This document shows positions 37,963-47,742 of a DNA stretch of 64,000 nucleotides, one piece after another (position 1 is the first letter of the stretch; every line of letters starts with the position of its first letter). Source of the DNA: Roseobacter cerasinus (GTDB taxonomy: Bacteria; Pseudomonadota; Alphaproteobacteria; Rhodobacterales; Rhodobacteraceae); NCBI RefSeq assembly GCF_009811755.1, contig NZ_BLIV01000007.1, positions 62,001 to 126,000 of the forward strand, read 5' to 3'. The notes under the pieces are model-generated. The model saw nothing but the letters and a program-made list of their open reading frames with translations, was not told the DNA's origin and did no database searches. The position numbers and the translations under genes are program-made.

Positions 37963-40053
37963 TCAGGCGCTGCGCTCCTGTGGGCAGGTATAGTCTTCGT
38001 ACCACGCGGCGAATCCCTCTACGTCCATGGGGTGGCCGATGATGAAACCCTGCAGTACGTCGCATCCCAGATCCGTCATGCGCGAGAAATGGGTTGGCGT
38101 CTCGACGCCTTCGGCCACCACGCGCATGTTCAGGCTGCGCGAGAGCGTGACCAAGGCGTGCACAATGGCTTCGGCTCGGGCGTCCGGGATGGGTTGCACC
38201 AGAGACTGATCCAGCTTGATGCCGTCGATCTTCAGATGCGACAGGTTCGACATGGAGGCATAGCCGGTTCCGAAGTCATCCAGCACGACGGAAAAGCCAA
38301 TGCCCGTGAGCTGTTCGACGGTTCGGATGACCGTGTCGTCATGAGCGCAGACCAGAGTATTTTCGAGGATTTCCACTGTGAGATCGCTGGGGGACAGACC
38401 GCGCACCAGCACCTCCTGCAACAGCCTGTCCGGCAGGTCCGGATCCCGCAGGGTGGCCGGGGCGGCATTCACCGAGATGGAGGGAACAGCATAGCCCCGC
38501 GCCCGCAGATCCTCCAGAGCGTCGAGCCCTTTCTCTACCATGATCAGGTCGATATGCCGGATCAGCCCCGCCTCTTCGGCCGCGGCGATGAAGGTCGCGG
38601 GTGAAACGATGCCGCGCTCCGGATGGCGCCAGCGCGCCAGAACCTCACAGCCGTAAAGCTGGCCGGTCTCACAACAGATCTGCGGCTGGAAGTGCGGCTC
38701 GAACTGGTCCTGCGACAGGGCGGTGTCGATCTGGGCGAACAGCACGCGGCGATTCTCGAAATCGGTTCTCAGACGTTCGGAGAAGGCAAAGACCTGGCCG
38801 CGCCCATTGCGTTTGGCCTGATAGAGCGCCAGATCCGCTTCGATCAAAAGCTGATCCGGCGTGGCATCTTCGGACGTGGCCATGGTGAAGCCGACGCTTG
38901 CGCCGATCTGGCAGCGCGTGCCGCGGATATCCATCGGCTGGCCAATGGCGCGAACAATCCGGTCGCCCAGGTTCTCCAGCGCTTCGACAGATTTGGGGCC
39001 TTTCACGACAATGGCGAACTCATCTCCGCCAATGCGCGCGACCAGGTCGTCGCTGCGGACCTCGGTCAGCAGGAGCCGCGCAACTTCGGTGAGAACATCA
39101 TCTCCTGCCTTGTGCCCCAGGCTGTCGTTGACGGCCTTGAACCGGTCGAGATCCACTTTCAGCACGCTGACATCCACCTCGCCGGTGGCCTCCTCGCCGA
39201 TGACGGAGAGGCAATCATGCAGGGCACGGCGATTCAGCAGCCCCGTCAAGGCGTCGTGATTGGCCGCATGTGCAAGGTTGTTGCGGGCCGCCACCAGATC
39301 GGTGTTCCGCTGGCGCAGGGCGTCGTGGGACTTGGCCAGCTGCCTGCTGCGCCGCTCCAGCCGTCGGATCGTGCGTGAAACTGAAACCTGGGCGGGCAGG
39401 AAGATAAACAGCGCTTCCATCATCAGCACAAAGAAGGCCACGGCAAGCGCAATGGTTTCAAGACGCTGCAGCTTCTTTATCTGCTCGTCGGCGCGGGTCT
39501 CGTGAAGCGCTGCTGCCTGCCGGAGGGCAGCCAGCAAGTCGGTCTGTCCCAGGCTGACCATTTGATCTTGCAAGTCGAGCTTGGCCTGGCCGTCCGCATC
39601 AATCGCCTGGCGTGCAACGTCGACAAACTGGCGGGAGAAGTGATCCAGTGGGAAGGTCTCGTGCTGAAAATAGAGGTGCCGCAACTCGGGCGACAGATCC
39701 GCGCGGTCAACCAACCACGCGTGCGAAGCTTCAAAGAGGTGCACCGCCGACTGCAAGCGCGATTCGGTCTCAGCAGAGCCGGTATGAGCACTCTCGCGTG
39801 TCAGGAAAAGTATGCGCTGGCTTAGCTTTACCTGGCGGTTGCTGATTTGGCTGGCTTCGGCCTTCCGGTCCGAATTGCCGATGGCGACAAAGGAGGCGTA
39901 ATGTGCCACCGAGATGGTCAGACAGACCAGAAACAGGCCAAGCGCATAGCGTTTCCACAGCGATTGCGGCTTCGCAATGCAGACCGAGCGGATGATTGCC
40001 CGCCGAAACCTCGTCAAAACCCCAGGCACGTGGGTTGCCGCCTTTCCGTTCAC
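37963..40053 (-). CDS. Membrane-bound GGDEF-EAL cyclic-di-GMP protein
   Basis: A 696-aa signalling protein. Two transmembrane helices (about residues 34-57 and 205-225) flank a 150-residue helical periplasmic sensor. The GGDEF domain (about 265-430) has RIGGDEFAIV, and an RxxD inhibition site (RSDD) five residues before it, so synthesis and feedback control look intact. The EAL domain (about 440-690) reads EVLARW, with conserved VNAAP, EILEN, DDFGTGYASM, IDGIKLD and VAEGVET, so hydrolysis is also plausible. The start is an assumed GTG with no clear ribosome-binding site. It converges on the deacetylase gene with a 7-nt gap. Confidence 0.92.
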   Translation of the reverse strand: MNGKAATHVPGVLTRFRRAIIRSVCIAKPQSLWKRYALGLFLVCLTISVAHYASFVAIGNSDRKAEASQISNRQVKLSQRILFLTRESAHTGSAETESRLQSAVHLFEASHAWLVDRADLSPELRHLYFQHETFPLDHFSRQFVDVARQAIDADGQAKLDLQDQMVSLGQTDLLAALRQAAALHETRADEQIKKLQRLETIALAVAFFVLMMEALFIFLPAQVSVSRTIRRLERRSRQLAKSHDALRQRNTDLVAARNNLAHAANHDALTGLLNRRALHDCLSVIGEEATGEVDVSVLKVDLDRFKAVNDSLGHKAGDDVLTEVARLLLTEVRSDDLVARIGGDEFAIVVKGPKSVEALENLGDRIVRAIGQPMDIRGTRCQIGASVGFTMATSEDATPDQLLIEADLALYQAKRNGRGQVFAFSERLRTDFENRRVLFAQIDTALSQDQFEPHFQPQICCETGQLYGCEVLARWRHPERGIVSPATFIAAAEEAGLIRHIDLIMVEKGLDALEDLRARGYAVPSISVNAAPATLRDPDLPDRLLQEVLVRGLSPSDLTVEILENTLVCAHDDTVIRTVEQLTGIGFSVVLDDFGTGYASMSNLSHLKIDGIKLDQSLVQPIPDARAEAIVHALVTLSRSLNMRVVAEGVETPTHFSRMTDLGCDVLQGFIIGHPMDVEGFAAWYEDYTCPQERSA

Positions 40054-40226
40054 CAGATGGGGACTGACCTCACCGATTCCCTTGAAAAGATGCGGTCGCC
40101 TCCGACGTCAGTAATCGGCGAGGAGAGTTTCCAAACCCTCAAGGCCACCCGGCCCCCGAGGCGTTTCGGAGCACTTTCTGCCAGCAATTTTGTGCGGTTT
40201 TTAGAAGACCTTGAAGCGGCCTGTGC

Positions 40227-41264
40227 TCAGATGATCTCATCTTCGTCAAAGAGCGGGTCGCGCTCAAGCTGGCTGGCGAGGTCTTCGACAGTATCCTCGG
40301 CCGCGCGCGGGCTGAGGGCGGCGAGATGAAAGACCGCGTCACCCTCGTTCACAACCGGCAGGATGGCCCGCCCGATGAGCATTCCGGCCGTGGGCGCCTC
40401 CAGATTGGTCTCATGCTCGCCAAAGGGGTCCGAGACCGTTGCCAGCACATCGCCGGCCTCCACAATCTCTCCTTCCGCGCGGAAGGTGCGCAGCAGCCCG
40501 CCCGCAGGCGCGCGCAGCCAGGTGGAGCTTTCGCAGATGTAGGGCGTGGCCTTGGCCGGGGCGATGCCCTTGGCAGGCAGCATCGAGAGGCTGCGCATGA
40601 CCCTCAGGATCCCGGCCACGCCTGCCCGGACCGCCATTTCGTCAAATCGCAGACCTTCGCCTGCTTCATAGAGCAGGACCGGCGTGCCGCGCGCCGCAGC
40701 CTCGGCGCGCAGCGAGCCGTCGCGCAGAGGAGAGGTCAGCACAACCGGTGCGCCGAAGGCCAGTGCCAGGCCGCGCGTTGTCCGGTCGCCGGGAGAGATG
40801 CGGATTTGCGGCAGATTGGTGCGGTGGATCGCGGCGGAGTGGAGATCAATGCCCACATCGCAGCGCAGCACCACCTGGTTGAGGAAGATATGCGCCAGCC
40901 GGGCGCCCAGAGATCCCGATTGATGGCCGGGAAAACAGCGGTTCAGGTCGCGCCGGTCGGGCAGGTAGCGGGACCGGTTGAGAAAGCCGAAACTGTTCAC
41001 AACCGGGATGACCAGCAGTGTGCCGCGCAAGCTCTTGAGCTGTGGGGTACGCAGCAGGCGGCGCACAATTTCCACGCCGATCACCTCATCGCCATGGGCC
41101 GCCGCAGAGACAAACATCACCGGGCCGTCGCGGCGTCCGTGATGCACCTTGACCGAGAGGTCGACCGGTGTGTGGTCGGGCAGGGTGGAAACCGGCAGAT
41201 GCACCGTCTCGGTTCCCCCTGCGGGAATGCTGCGCCCGGCGATTTCAAAGGGCGCGCGGGCCAT
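40227..41264 (-). CDS. Succinylglutamate desuccinylase/aspartoacylase-type deacylase
   Basis: A 345-aa zinc-dependent M14-like deacylase. Zinc ligands lie in AAAHGDEVIG (His and Glu, about residues 56-65) and GIDLHSA (His near 140). The catalytic Glu is in LLYEAGEG near residue 205. The C-terminal region from about residue 250 (LRAPAGGLLRTFRAEGEIVEAGDVLATVSD) resembles a barrel-sandwich hybrid domain. The substrate is an N-acyl amino acid or related amide, not further defined. It starts 3 nt after trpE and is probably cotranscribed. Confidence 0.86.
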   Translation of the reverse strand: MARAPFEIAGRSIPAGGTETVHLPVSTLPDHTPVDLSVKVHHGRRDGPVMFVSAAAHGDEVIGVEIVRRLLRTPQLKSLRGTLLVIPVVNSFGFLNRSRYLPDRRDLNRCFPGHQSGSLGARLAHIFLNQVVLRCDVGIDLHSAAIHRTNLPQIRISPGDRTTRGLALAFGAPVVLTSPLRDGSLRAEAAARGTPVLLYEAGEGLRFDEMAVRAGVAGILRVMRSLSMLPAKGIAPAKATPYICESSTWLRAPAGGLLRTFRAEGEIVEAGDVLATVSDPFGEHETNLEAPTAGMLIGRAILPVVNEGDAVFHLAALSPRAAEDTVEDLASQLERDPLFDEDEII

Positions 41265-41267
41265 GGT

Positions 41268-42779
41268 TCAGCTGTTGCCCTGGCCTGAGAACCGGGCCGC
41301 ATCAGCCGCCGCGCGTCGGATCGCGTTGGATTTATGCACGGTCTCCTGATACTCCAGCTCCGGGTCGCTGTCATAGACCACGCCACCGCCTGCCTGGATG
41401 TAGAGCGTCTGGTCCTGCACCACCGCTGTGCGCAGGGCGATGCACATGTCCATGTCGCCGCCCGCGCTGAAATAGCCGACACCGCCGCCATAGACGCCGC
41501 GCTTCTCCGGCTCCAGCTCGTCGATGATCTCCATGGCGCGCACCTTGGGCGCACCCGACACGGTGCCCGCGGGCATACCCGCAAAGAAGGCATCGAGCGC
41601 ATCCTTGTCGTCGTGCAATTCACCGACGACGTTGGAGACGATGTGCATCACGTGGGAGTAACGCTCCACAATGAACTCCTCGGTGGGGCGGACGGTGCCG
41701 ATCTTGGCGACGCGGCCCACGTCGTTGCGGCCCAGATCGAGCAGCATCAGGTGCTCGGCCAGCTCCTTCTTGTCGGCCAAGAGGTCGGCCTCCAGCGCGC
41801 GGTCTTCCTCCGGCGTGGCCCCTCGGGGCCGGGTGCCTGCAATTGGGCGGATCGTGACCTCATTGCCGAAGACCCGCACGAGGATCTCGGGGCTCGCCCC
41901 AATGACCTGAAAGCTGCCGAAATTGAAATAGAACATGAAGGGCGAGGGGTTGGTGCGCCGCAGCGAGCGGTAGAGCGCGAAGGGCTCTTGCTTGAAATCC
42001 TGGCTCCAGCGCTGCGCGGGCACCACCTGAAAGATGTCACCCTTGCGGATGTAGTCTTTTGCCACCTCCACGGCCTGCTTGTAGCCCTCGTGGGTGAAGT
42101 TGCTGATAGGCGCGCCGGGTGGCTCCGCATCCCCCAGATCGCGCGTGGCCATGGGCATGGCACGCTCCAGATCGCGCACCGCATCCATCACGCGCTCCGC
42201 GGCCTGCGCGTAAGCTGCGCGTGCCGACTGGCCGTCGCTGACCCAGGCAGGGGAGACCACGGTGACCTCGCCTTTGACGCCGTCCAAAACTGCGATGACC
42301 GAGGGGCGCAGCATCACCGCATCTGGCAGGCCCAAAGGGTCGGGGTTGATGTTGGGCAGGTGTTCGACCAGCCGCACCATGTCATAGCCAAGATAGCCAA
42401 AGAGCCCCGCTGCGGCCTGCGGCAGGTCATCTGGCAGGTCAATCCGGCTTTCGGCCAGCAGGTTGCGCAACGTGTCCAGCGGGTGGCCCTCCTGGCGCTC
42501 GAAGGCGTCGGCATCATAGCGGGTGGCACGGTTGATCTCGCTCTCCGTGCCGTTGCACCGCCAGATCAGATCGGGCTTCATCCCGATGATCGAGTAGCGC
42601 CCGCGCACCTCACCGCCTGTGACCGATTCCAGAACAAAGGCATCCTTTTGGGCGCCCGTGAGTTTCAGCATCAACGAGACGGGCGTATCGAGATCTGCCG
42701 CCAGCCGCGTGTAGACGATCTGGTTGCGGCCCTCGGCGTAGGCGGCCTCGAAGCTGTCGAAATCCGGGGTCAGGGCCAT
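41268..42779 (-). CDS. trpE: Anthranilate synthase component I
   Basis: TrpE (503 aa) makes anthranilate from chorismate with TrpG. The N-terminal domain includes the LLESVTGGEVRGRYSIIG-like segment LESVTGGEVRGRYSIIGM near residue 50, which carries tryptophan-feedback residues. Chorismate-binding motifs are IAGTRPRGATPEEDRALE, LGRNDVGRV, HIVSNVVGEL, GAPKVRAMEII and YGGGVGYFSAGGDMD. It sits 2 nt after the PpiD-like gene and 3 nt before the deacylase gene. Confidence 0.96.
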   Translation of the reverse strand: MALTPDFDSFEAAYAEGRNQIVYTRLAADLDTPVSLMLKLTGAQKDAFVLESVTGGEVRGRYSIIGMKPDLIWRCNGTESEINRATRYDADAFERQEGHPLDTLRNLLAESRIDLPDDLPQAAAGLFGYLGYDMVRLVEHLPNINPDPLGLPDAVMLRPSVIAVLDGVKGEVTVVSPAWVSDGQSARAAYAQAAERVMDAVRDLERAMPMATRDLGDAEPPGAPISNFTHEGYKQAVEVAKDYIRKGDIFQVVPAQRWSQDFKQEPFALYRSLRRTNPSPFMFYFNFGSFQVIGASPEILVRVFGNEVTIRPIAGTRPRGATPEEDRALEADLLADKKELAEHLMLLDLGRNDVGRVAKIGTVRPTEEFIVERYSHVMHIVSNVVGELHDDKDALDAFFAGMPAGTVSGAPKVRAMEIIDELEPEKRGVYGGGVGYFSAGGDMDMCIALRTAVVQDQTLYIQAGGGVVYDSDPELEYQETVHKSNAIRRAAADAARFSGQGNS

Positions 42780-42781
42780 GA

Positions 42782-44623
42782 TCAGGGGAAGTTCACATGC
42801 ACCGCCTGCAGCGCCTGCGGGTTGATCTGCGGATTGGCACGCAGGGCCACATCCGCGCCATAGGTTTCAAAGATATCCTGAGACAAGGCCTGATTGGCCT
42901 GCTGCGACAACTGGTTGCGCAACGCTTCGGTTTCGTCGTCCTCGACCGGGCCTTGCACGGTATCGAGCCGGACCACTACGACAGCCCCATCAGCAGGTAC
43001 AACCTCCACATCGCCCACCGCCATCTCAAACACATCCGACAGGAAGCCGGGTGGCGTGCCTCCGACAAAGTCGCTGCGCAGCAGGTTCTCCTCGGTCACC
43101 GCATCCAGCCCAAGTTCGGCAAAGCTGCTGCCGTCGGTCAGCTGCGGCAGTTGAGTTTCGACCTGCGCGCCTAGACGGACCTCAACCTCCGCGCTGCGCC
43201 AGGCCTCCAGCACGTTGGCGCGCACATCTTCAAAGGGCGCGGGACGTGGCGGCAGGACCGCGTTTAGTCGCAGGGCGAACAGCCCGCCGTCTTCCAACTG
43301 CGCGATCTCCGGGAAATCCTCGGCGGTGACGGTTTGTGCCGCACGGCGAAAGGCTTCGTAAGCGGAAATATCCTCGGTGCTCTCGCTGGTCCAATCAACC
43401 TGACCGAGCACCATATCAGTGTCATTGGCCAGCTCTTCGAGCGTCGCTCCGCCTGCCAGCAGATCATCGAGGTTCTCAGCCTGCGCTTCGACAAGGCGGC
43501 GCGCGCGGTCATTGGCCAGCTCCGGGCGCAGGATCGGCTGCGCGTCTTCAAAGGAGGTCGATTGCGCGGGCAGCACCGCATTGATGCGGAAGAGGGCAGG
43601 GCCCAGTGAGCTGGGCAGCGGGCCCACAACGTCACCGACGCTGGCAGCAAAGACCTCCGCGCCAGCTGCACCCAGCTCTGCCTGCGTCACGTCACCGAGG
43701 TCGATGTCGGCCAGGTCCAGCCCGCGCGCGTCCACCAGCGCCTCGAAATCGCTCCCCTCCTCAAGCTGGGCCATAGCAGCGGTGGCGCTGCTGTCATCCA
43801 GGTACGCCAGCCGCTCGACCAGCCGCCGTTCGGGCTGATTTAACTCTGCGTCGCGCAACCGGTACGCCTCACGCAGGTCATCTTCGGAAATCTCGACCTC
43901 ATCGATCATCGCTTCAGGGCTCAACAGCGCATAGGTGATCTGCTTGGTCTCGGGCAGCGTGAAGGCCTCGATATTCTCGTCATAATAGGCCTGCAACGTG
44001 GCGTCGTCGGGCGTGTCGATGGCGGTCTCCAGATCGGCCTCCTCCAGCCGCGCCCAGGTGAAGCTGCGGCGTTGACCGACATAGTTGACCAGCGTGTCCA
44101 CATAGGCATCCGGCATGACCACACCGCTGAGGATTGCGCCCTGCACCAGCGTGCGCGACACCTCCTCGCGCAGTTGCGTTTCAAACTGCGATTCCGAGAT
44201 TCCGTTCTGCTCCAGCGCAAAGCGGTACCCGTCGCGATCAAACTCGCCATCGATACCGCGGAAGGCTCCGATTTCCAGAATACGGTCGCGCAGGTTTTCG
44301 TCGCCGATGGACAGACCGATCTGTGCCGCCTCGTGATCCAACGCCCGTTGCGCGATGAGCCGCTGCAGCACTGCGCGGTCGAGCCCGATGGCCTGCGCCT
44401 GCGCAAAGGGCAGCACCTGGCCGGTCTGCTGCTGAACCGCCTGGATTTCCTGCTGTAGCCCACGCGCGTAATCATCGACCGACAGGGGCATATCGCCCAC
44501 GGTTCCGATGGTGCGGATATTGCCGCTGAGATTGGTGGCCCCGAAGCCCCCCAAGGCAAGGATCAACAAGCCCAGAAGAATCCAGATCGCGGTTTTCGAA
44601 ATGCTAGAAGAGCCTTTGGCCAT
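42782..44623 (-). CDS. PpiD-like periplasmic peptidyl-prolyl isomerase/foldase
   Basis: A 613-aa inner-membrane-anchored chaperone. One transmembrane helix (about residues 10-29) precedes a SurA-like N-terminal region (VGDMPLSVDDYARGLQQEIQ, residues about 40-190), a PPIC/parvulin-type middle region near 260-370 (ITYALLSPEAMIDEV through VGPLPSSLGPALFRI), and a second parvulin-like repeat. PpiD proteins help outer-membrane proteins leave the Sec channel. The catalytic parvulin residues are poorly conserved, so it may be a chaperone only. The ATG at 44623 has a clear membrane-anchor N-terminus; upstream frame is not used. It leads trpE by 2 nt. Confidence 0.88.
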   Translation of the reverse strand: MAKGSSSISKTAIWILLGLLILALGGFGATNLSGNIRTIGTVGDMPLSVDDYARGLQQEIQAVQQQTGQVLPFAQAQAIGLDRAVLQRLIAQRALDHEAAQIGLSIGDENLRDRILEIGAFRGIDGEFDRDGYRFALEQNGISESQFETQLREEVSRTLVQGAILSGVVMPDAYVDTLVNYVGQRRSFTWARLEEADLETAIDTPDDATLQAYYDENIEAFTLPETKQITYALLSPEAMIDEVEISEDDLREAYRLRDAELNQPERRLVERLAYLDDSSATAAMAQLEEGSDFEALVDARGLDLADIDLGDVTQAELGAAGAEVFAASVGDVVGPLPSSLGPALFRINAVLPAQSTSFEDAQPILRPELANDRARRLVEAQAENLDDLLAGGATLEELANDTDMVLGQVDWTSESTEDISAYEAFRRAAQTVTAEDFPEIAQLEDGGLFALRLNAVLPPRPAPFEDVRANVLEAWRSAEVEVRLGAQVETQLPQLTDGSSFAELGLDAVTEENLLRSDFVGGTPPGFLSDVFEMAVGDVEVVPADGAVVVVRLDTVQGPVEDDETEALRNQLSQQANQALSQDIFETYGADVALRANPQINPQALQAVHVNFP

Positions 44624-44699
44624 GTCACTCCCTTGCGCTGTCGCGCCCGTCACGTTTGCCGTTCTGTCTATGCGCAGCAGGCGCGGGGAGCAAGGGGCG

Positions 44700-45881
44700 T
44701 CAGGGTCTTGGCGCGAACGACAAAAGCCGCTGGAACAGATGGCCGATCCCGGTGCGGTCGAGGTTGGCAAAAGCGATCCGCAAGTGGCGTCTGCCGCTTG
44801 GGTCATCCTCGGGGCAAAACATGGTGCCAGGCAGGCAGAGGATGCTTTGCTCCCGCACAAGGTGGCGCGCCAGATCGTCCGAGGCCATCTCGAACGGATG
44901 CTGCACATAGGCGAAATAGGCCCCCAGCCCCAACAGCCGCCAACCGCGTTTCTCCAAGGGGCCGAATCCTTCGGCGATGGCTGCGCGCCGTGCGAGGATC
45001 TCGTCACGCTCTCCCGCAAGCCACTGGCGCAAATTCTGCATGCCCCAAAGCGCTGCGTGCTGTCCGATCTGGCCCGGGCAAATGGCGACAGTATCGAGAA
45101 ACTTCTCGACTTCGGACAGCAGGTGCTCATGCGTGCCTATGGCACCGACGCGGTGGCCTGTCAGGCGGTAGGCCTTCGAGAAGGAGTAGAGGTGGATCAG
45201 TGTTTCAGACCAGGCCGGATCTTGAAATAGATCATGCGGCGGGCCGTCCTGGGCATGAAAGTCGCGGTAGGTCTCATCGAGAATGAGTTTGATGCCATGC
45301 CGCTGCGCCAGTTGAAAGAAGGCACGGATGAGGGCTGTGGGGTATTCCACGCCGGCGGGATTGTTGGGCGAGACAAGGGCGATCGCCCGGGTGCGGGGCG
45401 TGATGAGCGCCTCTGCCGCATCCGGATCCGGCAGCAGCACCTCATCGGTCTTTAGCGGCACGCTGTGCACCCCGGCCATATCCAGCCACATCTTGTGATT
45501 GAAGTACCAGGGCGTCGGCAGGATGACCTCGTCACCTTCCGCGCAGAGTGCGGCGATAGCAGCCGCAAACGCCTGGTTGCAACCCGACGTAATCGCGATT
45601 TGTGCACCGCTTATCGCTCCACCATAAATCCGCGCTGTCTCCGCTGCCAGACTGTGGCGCAGGTTGGGCAGCCCCATAACCGGCCCGTAAAGATGTGCGT
45701 CATCACAAGTCAGCGCCACATCGGCCATGGCCTGGCGCAGCGCGTCGGGGGGCGGGTCCACCGGTGCGGCCTGGCTGACGTTGATCAACGGGCGCTCAGC
45801 GGGAAAGGACACGCCATCAAGCCAGCGGCGCGCTTCCATCACGGGCGGAGCGAAAGTGGCGGCGGTGCGCGGTATGCTCAT
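44700..45881 (-). CDS. Class I/II PLP-dependent aminotransferase
   Basis: A 393-aa fold-type I aminotransferase. The PLP lysine lies in YSFSKAYRLTGHRVG near residue 235. SPNNPAG at about 170 and DETYRDF near 200 bind the cofactor, and SGCNQAF near 100 holds the phosphate. It resembles aspartate-type enzymes; the donor and acceptor cannot be named. It lies 76 nt before the PpiD-like gene on the same strand. The hairpin repeat at 45909-45987 is immediately upstream. Confidence 0.88.
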   Translation of the reverse strand: MSIPRTAATFAPPVMEARRWLDGVSFPAERPLINVSQAAPVDPPPDALRQAMADVALTCDDAHLYGPVMGLPNLRHSLAAETARIYGGAISGAQIAITSGCNQAFAAAIAALCAEGDEVILPTPWYFNHKMWLDMAGVHSVPLKTDEVLLPDPDAAEALITPRTRAIALVSPNNPAGVEYPTALIRAFFQLAQRHGIKLILDETYRDFHAQDGPPHDLFQDPAWSETLIHLYSFSKAYRLTGHRVGAIGTHEHLLSEVEKFLDTVAICPGQIGQHAALWGMQNLRQWLAGERDEILARRAAIAEGFGPLEKRGWRLLGLGAYFAYVQHPFEMASDDLARHLVREQSILCLPGTMFCPEDDPSGRRHLRIAFANLDRTGIGHLFQRLLSFAPRP

Positions 45882-45908
45882 GGGTCAGCTCCTGTCGAAA
45901 CTGCGGGA

Positions 45909-45987
45909 GCCTCCGGCGGGGATATTTATGGCCAAGAGAAACTGTGACGCCCCGCTTCTTCTGGCTGCAAATATCCCCGCCGGAGGC
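45909..45987. repeat. Intergenic repeat family A, full hairpin copy
   Basis: GCCTCCGGCGGGGATATTT (45909-45927) is perfectly inverted at 45969-45987, a 19-bp stem. The loop sides (TGGCCAAGAGAA and TTCTTCTGGC) are also partly complementary. It lies between gpt and the aminotransferase gene, both minus strand. Half copies occur at 5348 and 8624. Confidence 0.75.
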
Positions 45988-46007
45988 AAGAAAACTCTTT
46001 TGACGGA

Positions 46008-46520
46008 TCAATCGGTCCCGCGATACGGCTCCACATATTGCAAGGCCATATCCCAGGGGAAGAAAATCCACGTGTCCTGACTGACCCCAGTGATGAAGGT
46101 GTTCACCTGCGGCTCCCCCTTGGGTTTGGCATAGACCGTGGCGCAATGGGCGTTCGGATACATGGCCCGCACAACCTCCAGCGTCTTGCCGCTGTCCACC
46201 AGATCATCGATGATCAGGATACCCGTGCCATCGCCCATCAGGGTCTCATCGGGGGCTTTCAGCACCTTTGCCTCGGACTGCTGCTGGTGGTCGTAGGATT
46301 TGATCGAGATCGTATCGACCGTGCGGATGTCGAGTTCGCGTGCGACAATCATCGCGGGTGCCATGCCGCCGCGGGTGATCGCGACCACGGCGCGCCAGGC
46401 ACCCTCTTCCGGGCCTTGCCCATCGAGCCGCCAGGCCAGCGCGCGGCTGTCGCGGTGAATCTGATCCCAGCTGATGTGAAAGCCCTTCTCATGGGGCAGG
46501 CGGCTCGGGTCTTTGCTCAT
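46008..46520 (-). CDS. gpt: Xanthine (guanine) phosphoribosyltransferase
   Basis: Gpt (170 aa) salvages xanthine and guanine to nucleotides. The PRPP-binding loop is [13 protein letters not shown] at about residues 99-111. [33 protein letters not shown] and WIFFPWDMA near the C-terminus match the XGPRT type. It follows the LysE pair on the same strand with 4 nt between them, so it may be cotranscribed. Confidence 0.94.
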   Translation of the reverse strand: MSKDPSRLPHEKGFHISWDQIHRDSRALAWRLDGQGPEEGAWRAVVAITRGGMAPAMIVARELDIRTVDTISIKSYDHQQQSEAKVLKAPDETLMGDGTGILIIDDLVDSGKTLEVVRAMYPNAHCATVYAKPKGEPQVNTFITGVSQDTWIFFPWDMALQYVEPYRGTD

Positions 46521-46524
46521 AGTC

Positions 46525-47127
46525 TTACCTTTCAGTCAGCAGGCGTATGCCCAATGCGCCAAGCAAGGTGGCAGCAATTCGGTCGAGAACGGGCTTGGCG
46601 CTCAGATAACCGCGCCGGGCCGGTGCACTGGAGAGGAACAGCGCAATCGTGCTGTAGAAACAGACCTCTAGCGCAAAGTGATTTGCGACGATCAACGCGA
46701 TGTCGCGAGCGGCGAGACCTTGTGGAAAGACAACAACGATGACCGCAGCGGCAAAGAGCATCGATTTGGGGTTGCCCGCGTTGATCAGCACGCCAGAGAG
46801 GAAGGCGCGGCCCGTGGGGCGTTCGGTTTCGCCCACCGGGTCACGGGCGTGGCGCCAGGTCTGGGTTGCGATCCAGATGAGATAAAGCGCACCGCCGATC
46901 TTCAGGACTGTGTAGGTCCAGGGAAAGAGGCGGAACACCCCTTCGAGGCCCAGCAAGGCAGCCAGGGTCCAGCAGGCGGCCATGAGGCCCAGGCCAACAC
47001 CCGTGGCCATACCAGCCGCGCGACCAGAGGCCACGGTGGTCTTGATGGCATAGAGCAGGGCTGCACCGGGGCTTGCGAGGGCGGCCAGCAAGACAAGGTT
47101 GAAGGCGATCAGAGAGTCGATGGTCAT
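46525..47127 (-). CDS. LysE-family exporter (first copy)
   Basis: A 200-aa inner-membrane protein of the LysE/RhtB superfamily, which exports amino acids. The N-terminus [21 protein letters not shown] carries the SPGP-like motif as SPGAA. About six helices are seen, and [19 protein letters not shown] is the conserved NPK segment. It begins 3 nt after the second LysE gene. The two proteins share layout but not close sequence, so they may form a hetero-pair or have different substrates. Confidence 0.88.
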   Translation of the reverse strand: MTIDSLIAFNLVLLAALASPGAALLYAIKTTVASGRAAGMATGVGLGLMAACWTLAALLGLEGVFRLFPWTYTVLKIGGALYLIWIATQTWRHARDPVGETERPTGRAFLSGVLINAGNPKSMLFAAAVIVVVFPQGLAARDIALIVANHFALEVCFYSTIALFLSSAPARRGYLSAKPVLDRIAATLLGALGIRLLTER

Positions 47128-47130
47128 GGT

Positions 47131-47742
47131 CTATCCTATGGCAATCCGCGTTCCAAAAATCCCCAACACGGCACCAAAGCAGCGTTCGGCACGGGTCTTG
47201 ATACGAGCATAGGCCCGGCGGGGTTGGCGGCGGGAAAAGACAAGCGCCATAAACGCGTACCAGCCGGTTTCGACCACAAAGATCACGGCGAGGATCATCG
47301 CCCCATCCATCCAGGTCATGTCCTGCGGGATGATCCCGGTGAAGACGGCTGCGAAATAGGCGAGCGCCTTGGGGTTGGCCAGATTGGTCCAGAGACCCAG
47401 CCAGACGGCCCTGAGCGCGCCCCGCGGGGGCAGATCATCCGCTTCTGGCATCGGCTCTGCTGCGTGGCGCCAGAGCGAGAGGCCGATCCAGATCAGGAAC
47501 AGACCGCCTGCGATGCGCAACCCCGTCTGCACCCAAGGCGCAAGCTCAAACACCAGCGACAGCCCGGCGAGCGCCGCCATGGCCCAGACAAGTACACCAC
47601 AGGTCAGCCCAAGGTTCAGCAGCAAAGCGGGGCGCAGCCCTTCGCTTGCGGCGGTCCGAATGGTGAGCACCGCAGCAGGGCCAGGGCTCATGGCAAGCAT
47701 GAGCTGCAACAGCGCCAGACCTGCGAGGGCGGTGAGTGTCAT
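47131..47742 (-). CDS. LysE-family exporter (second copy)
   Basis: A 203-aa six-helix exporter of the LysE/RhtB superfamily. LLQLMLAMSPGPAAVLTIRTA carries the canonical SPGP motif and LWTNLANPKALAYFAAVF the NPK motif. The ATG at 47742 overlaps the fabI stop by 4 nt (ATGA), so translation is coupled to fabI; longer upstream frame is not used. The substrate is unknown. Confidence 0.88.
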   Translation of the reverse strand: MTLTALAGLALLQLMLAMSPGPAAVLTIRTAASEGLRPALLLNLGLTCGVLVWAMAALAGLSLVFELAPWVQTGLRIAGGLFLIWIGLSLWRHAAEPMPEADDLPPRGALRAVWLGLWTNLANPKALAYFAAVFTGIIPQDMTWMDGAMILAVIFVVETGWYAFMALVFSRRQPRRAYARIKTRAERCFGAVLGIFGTRIAIG

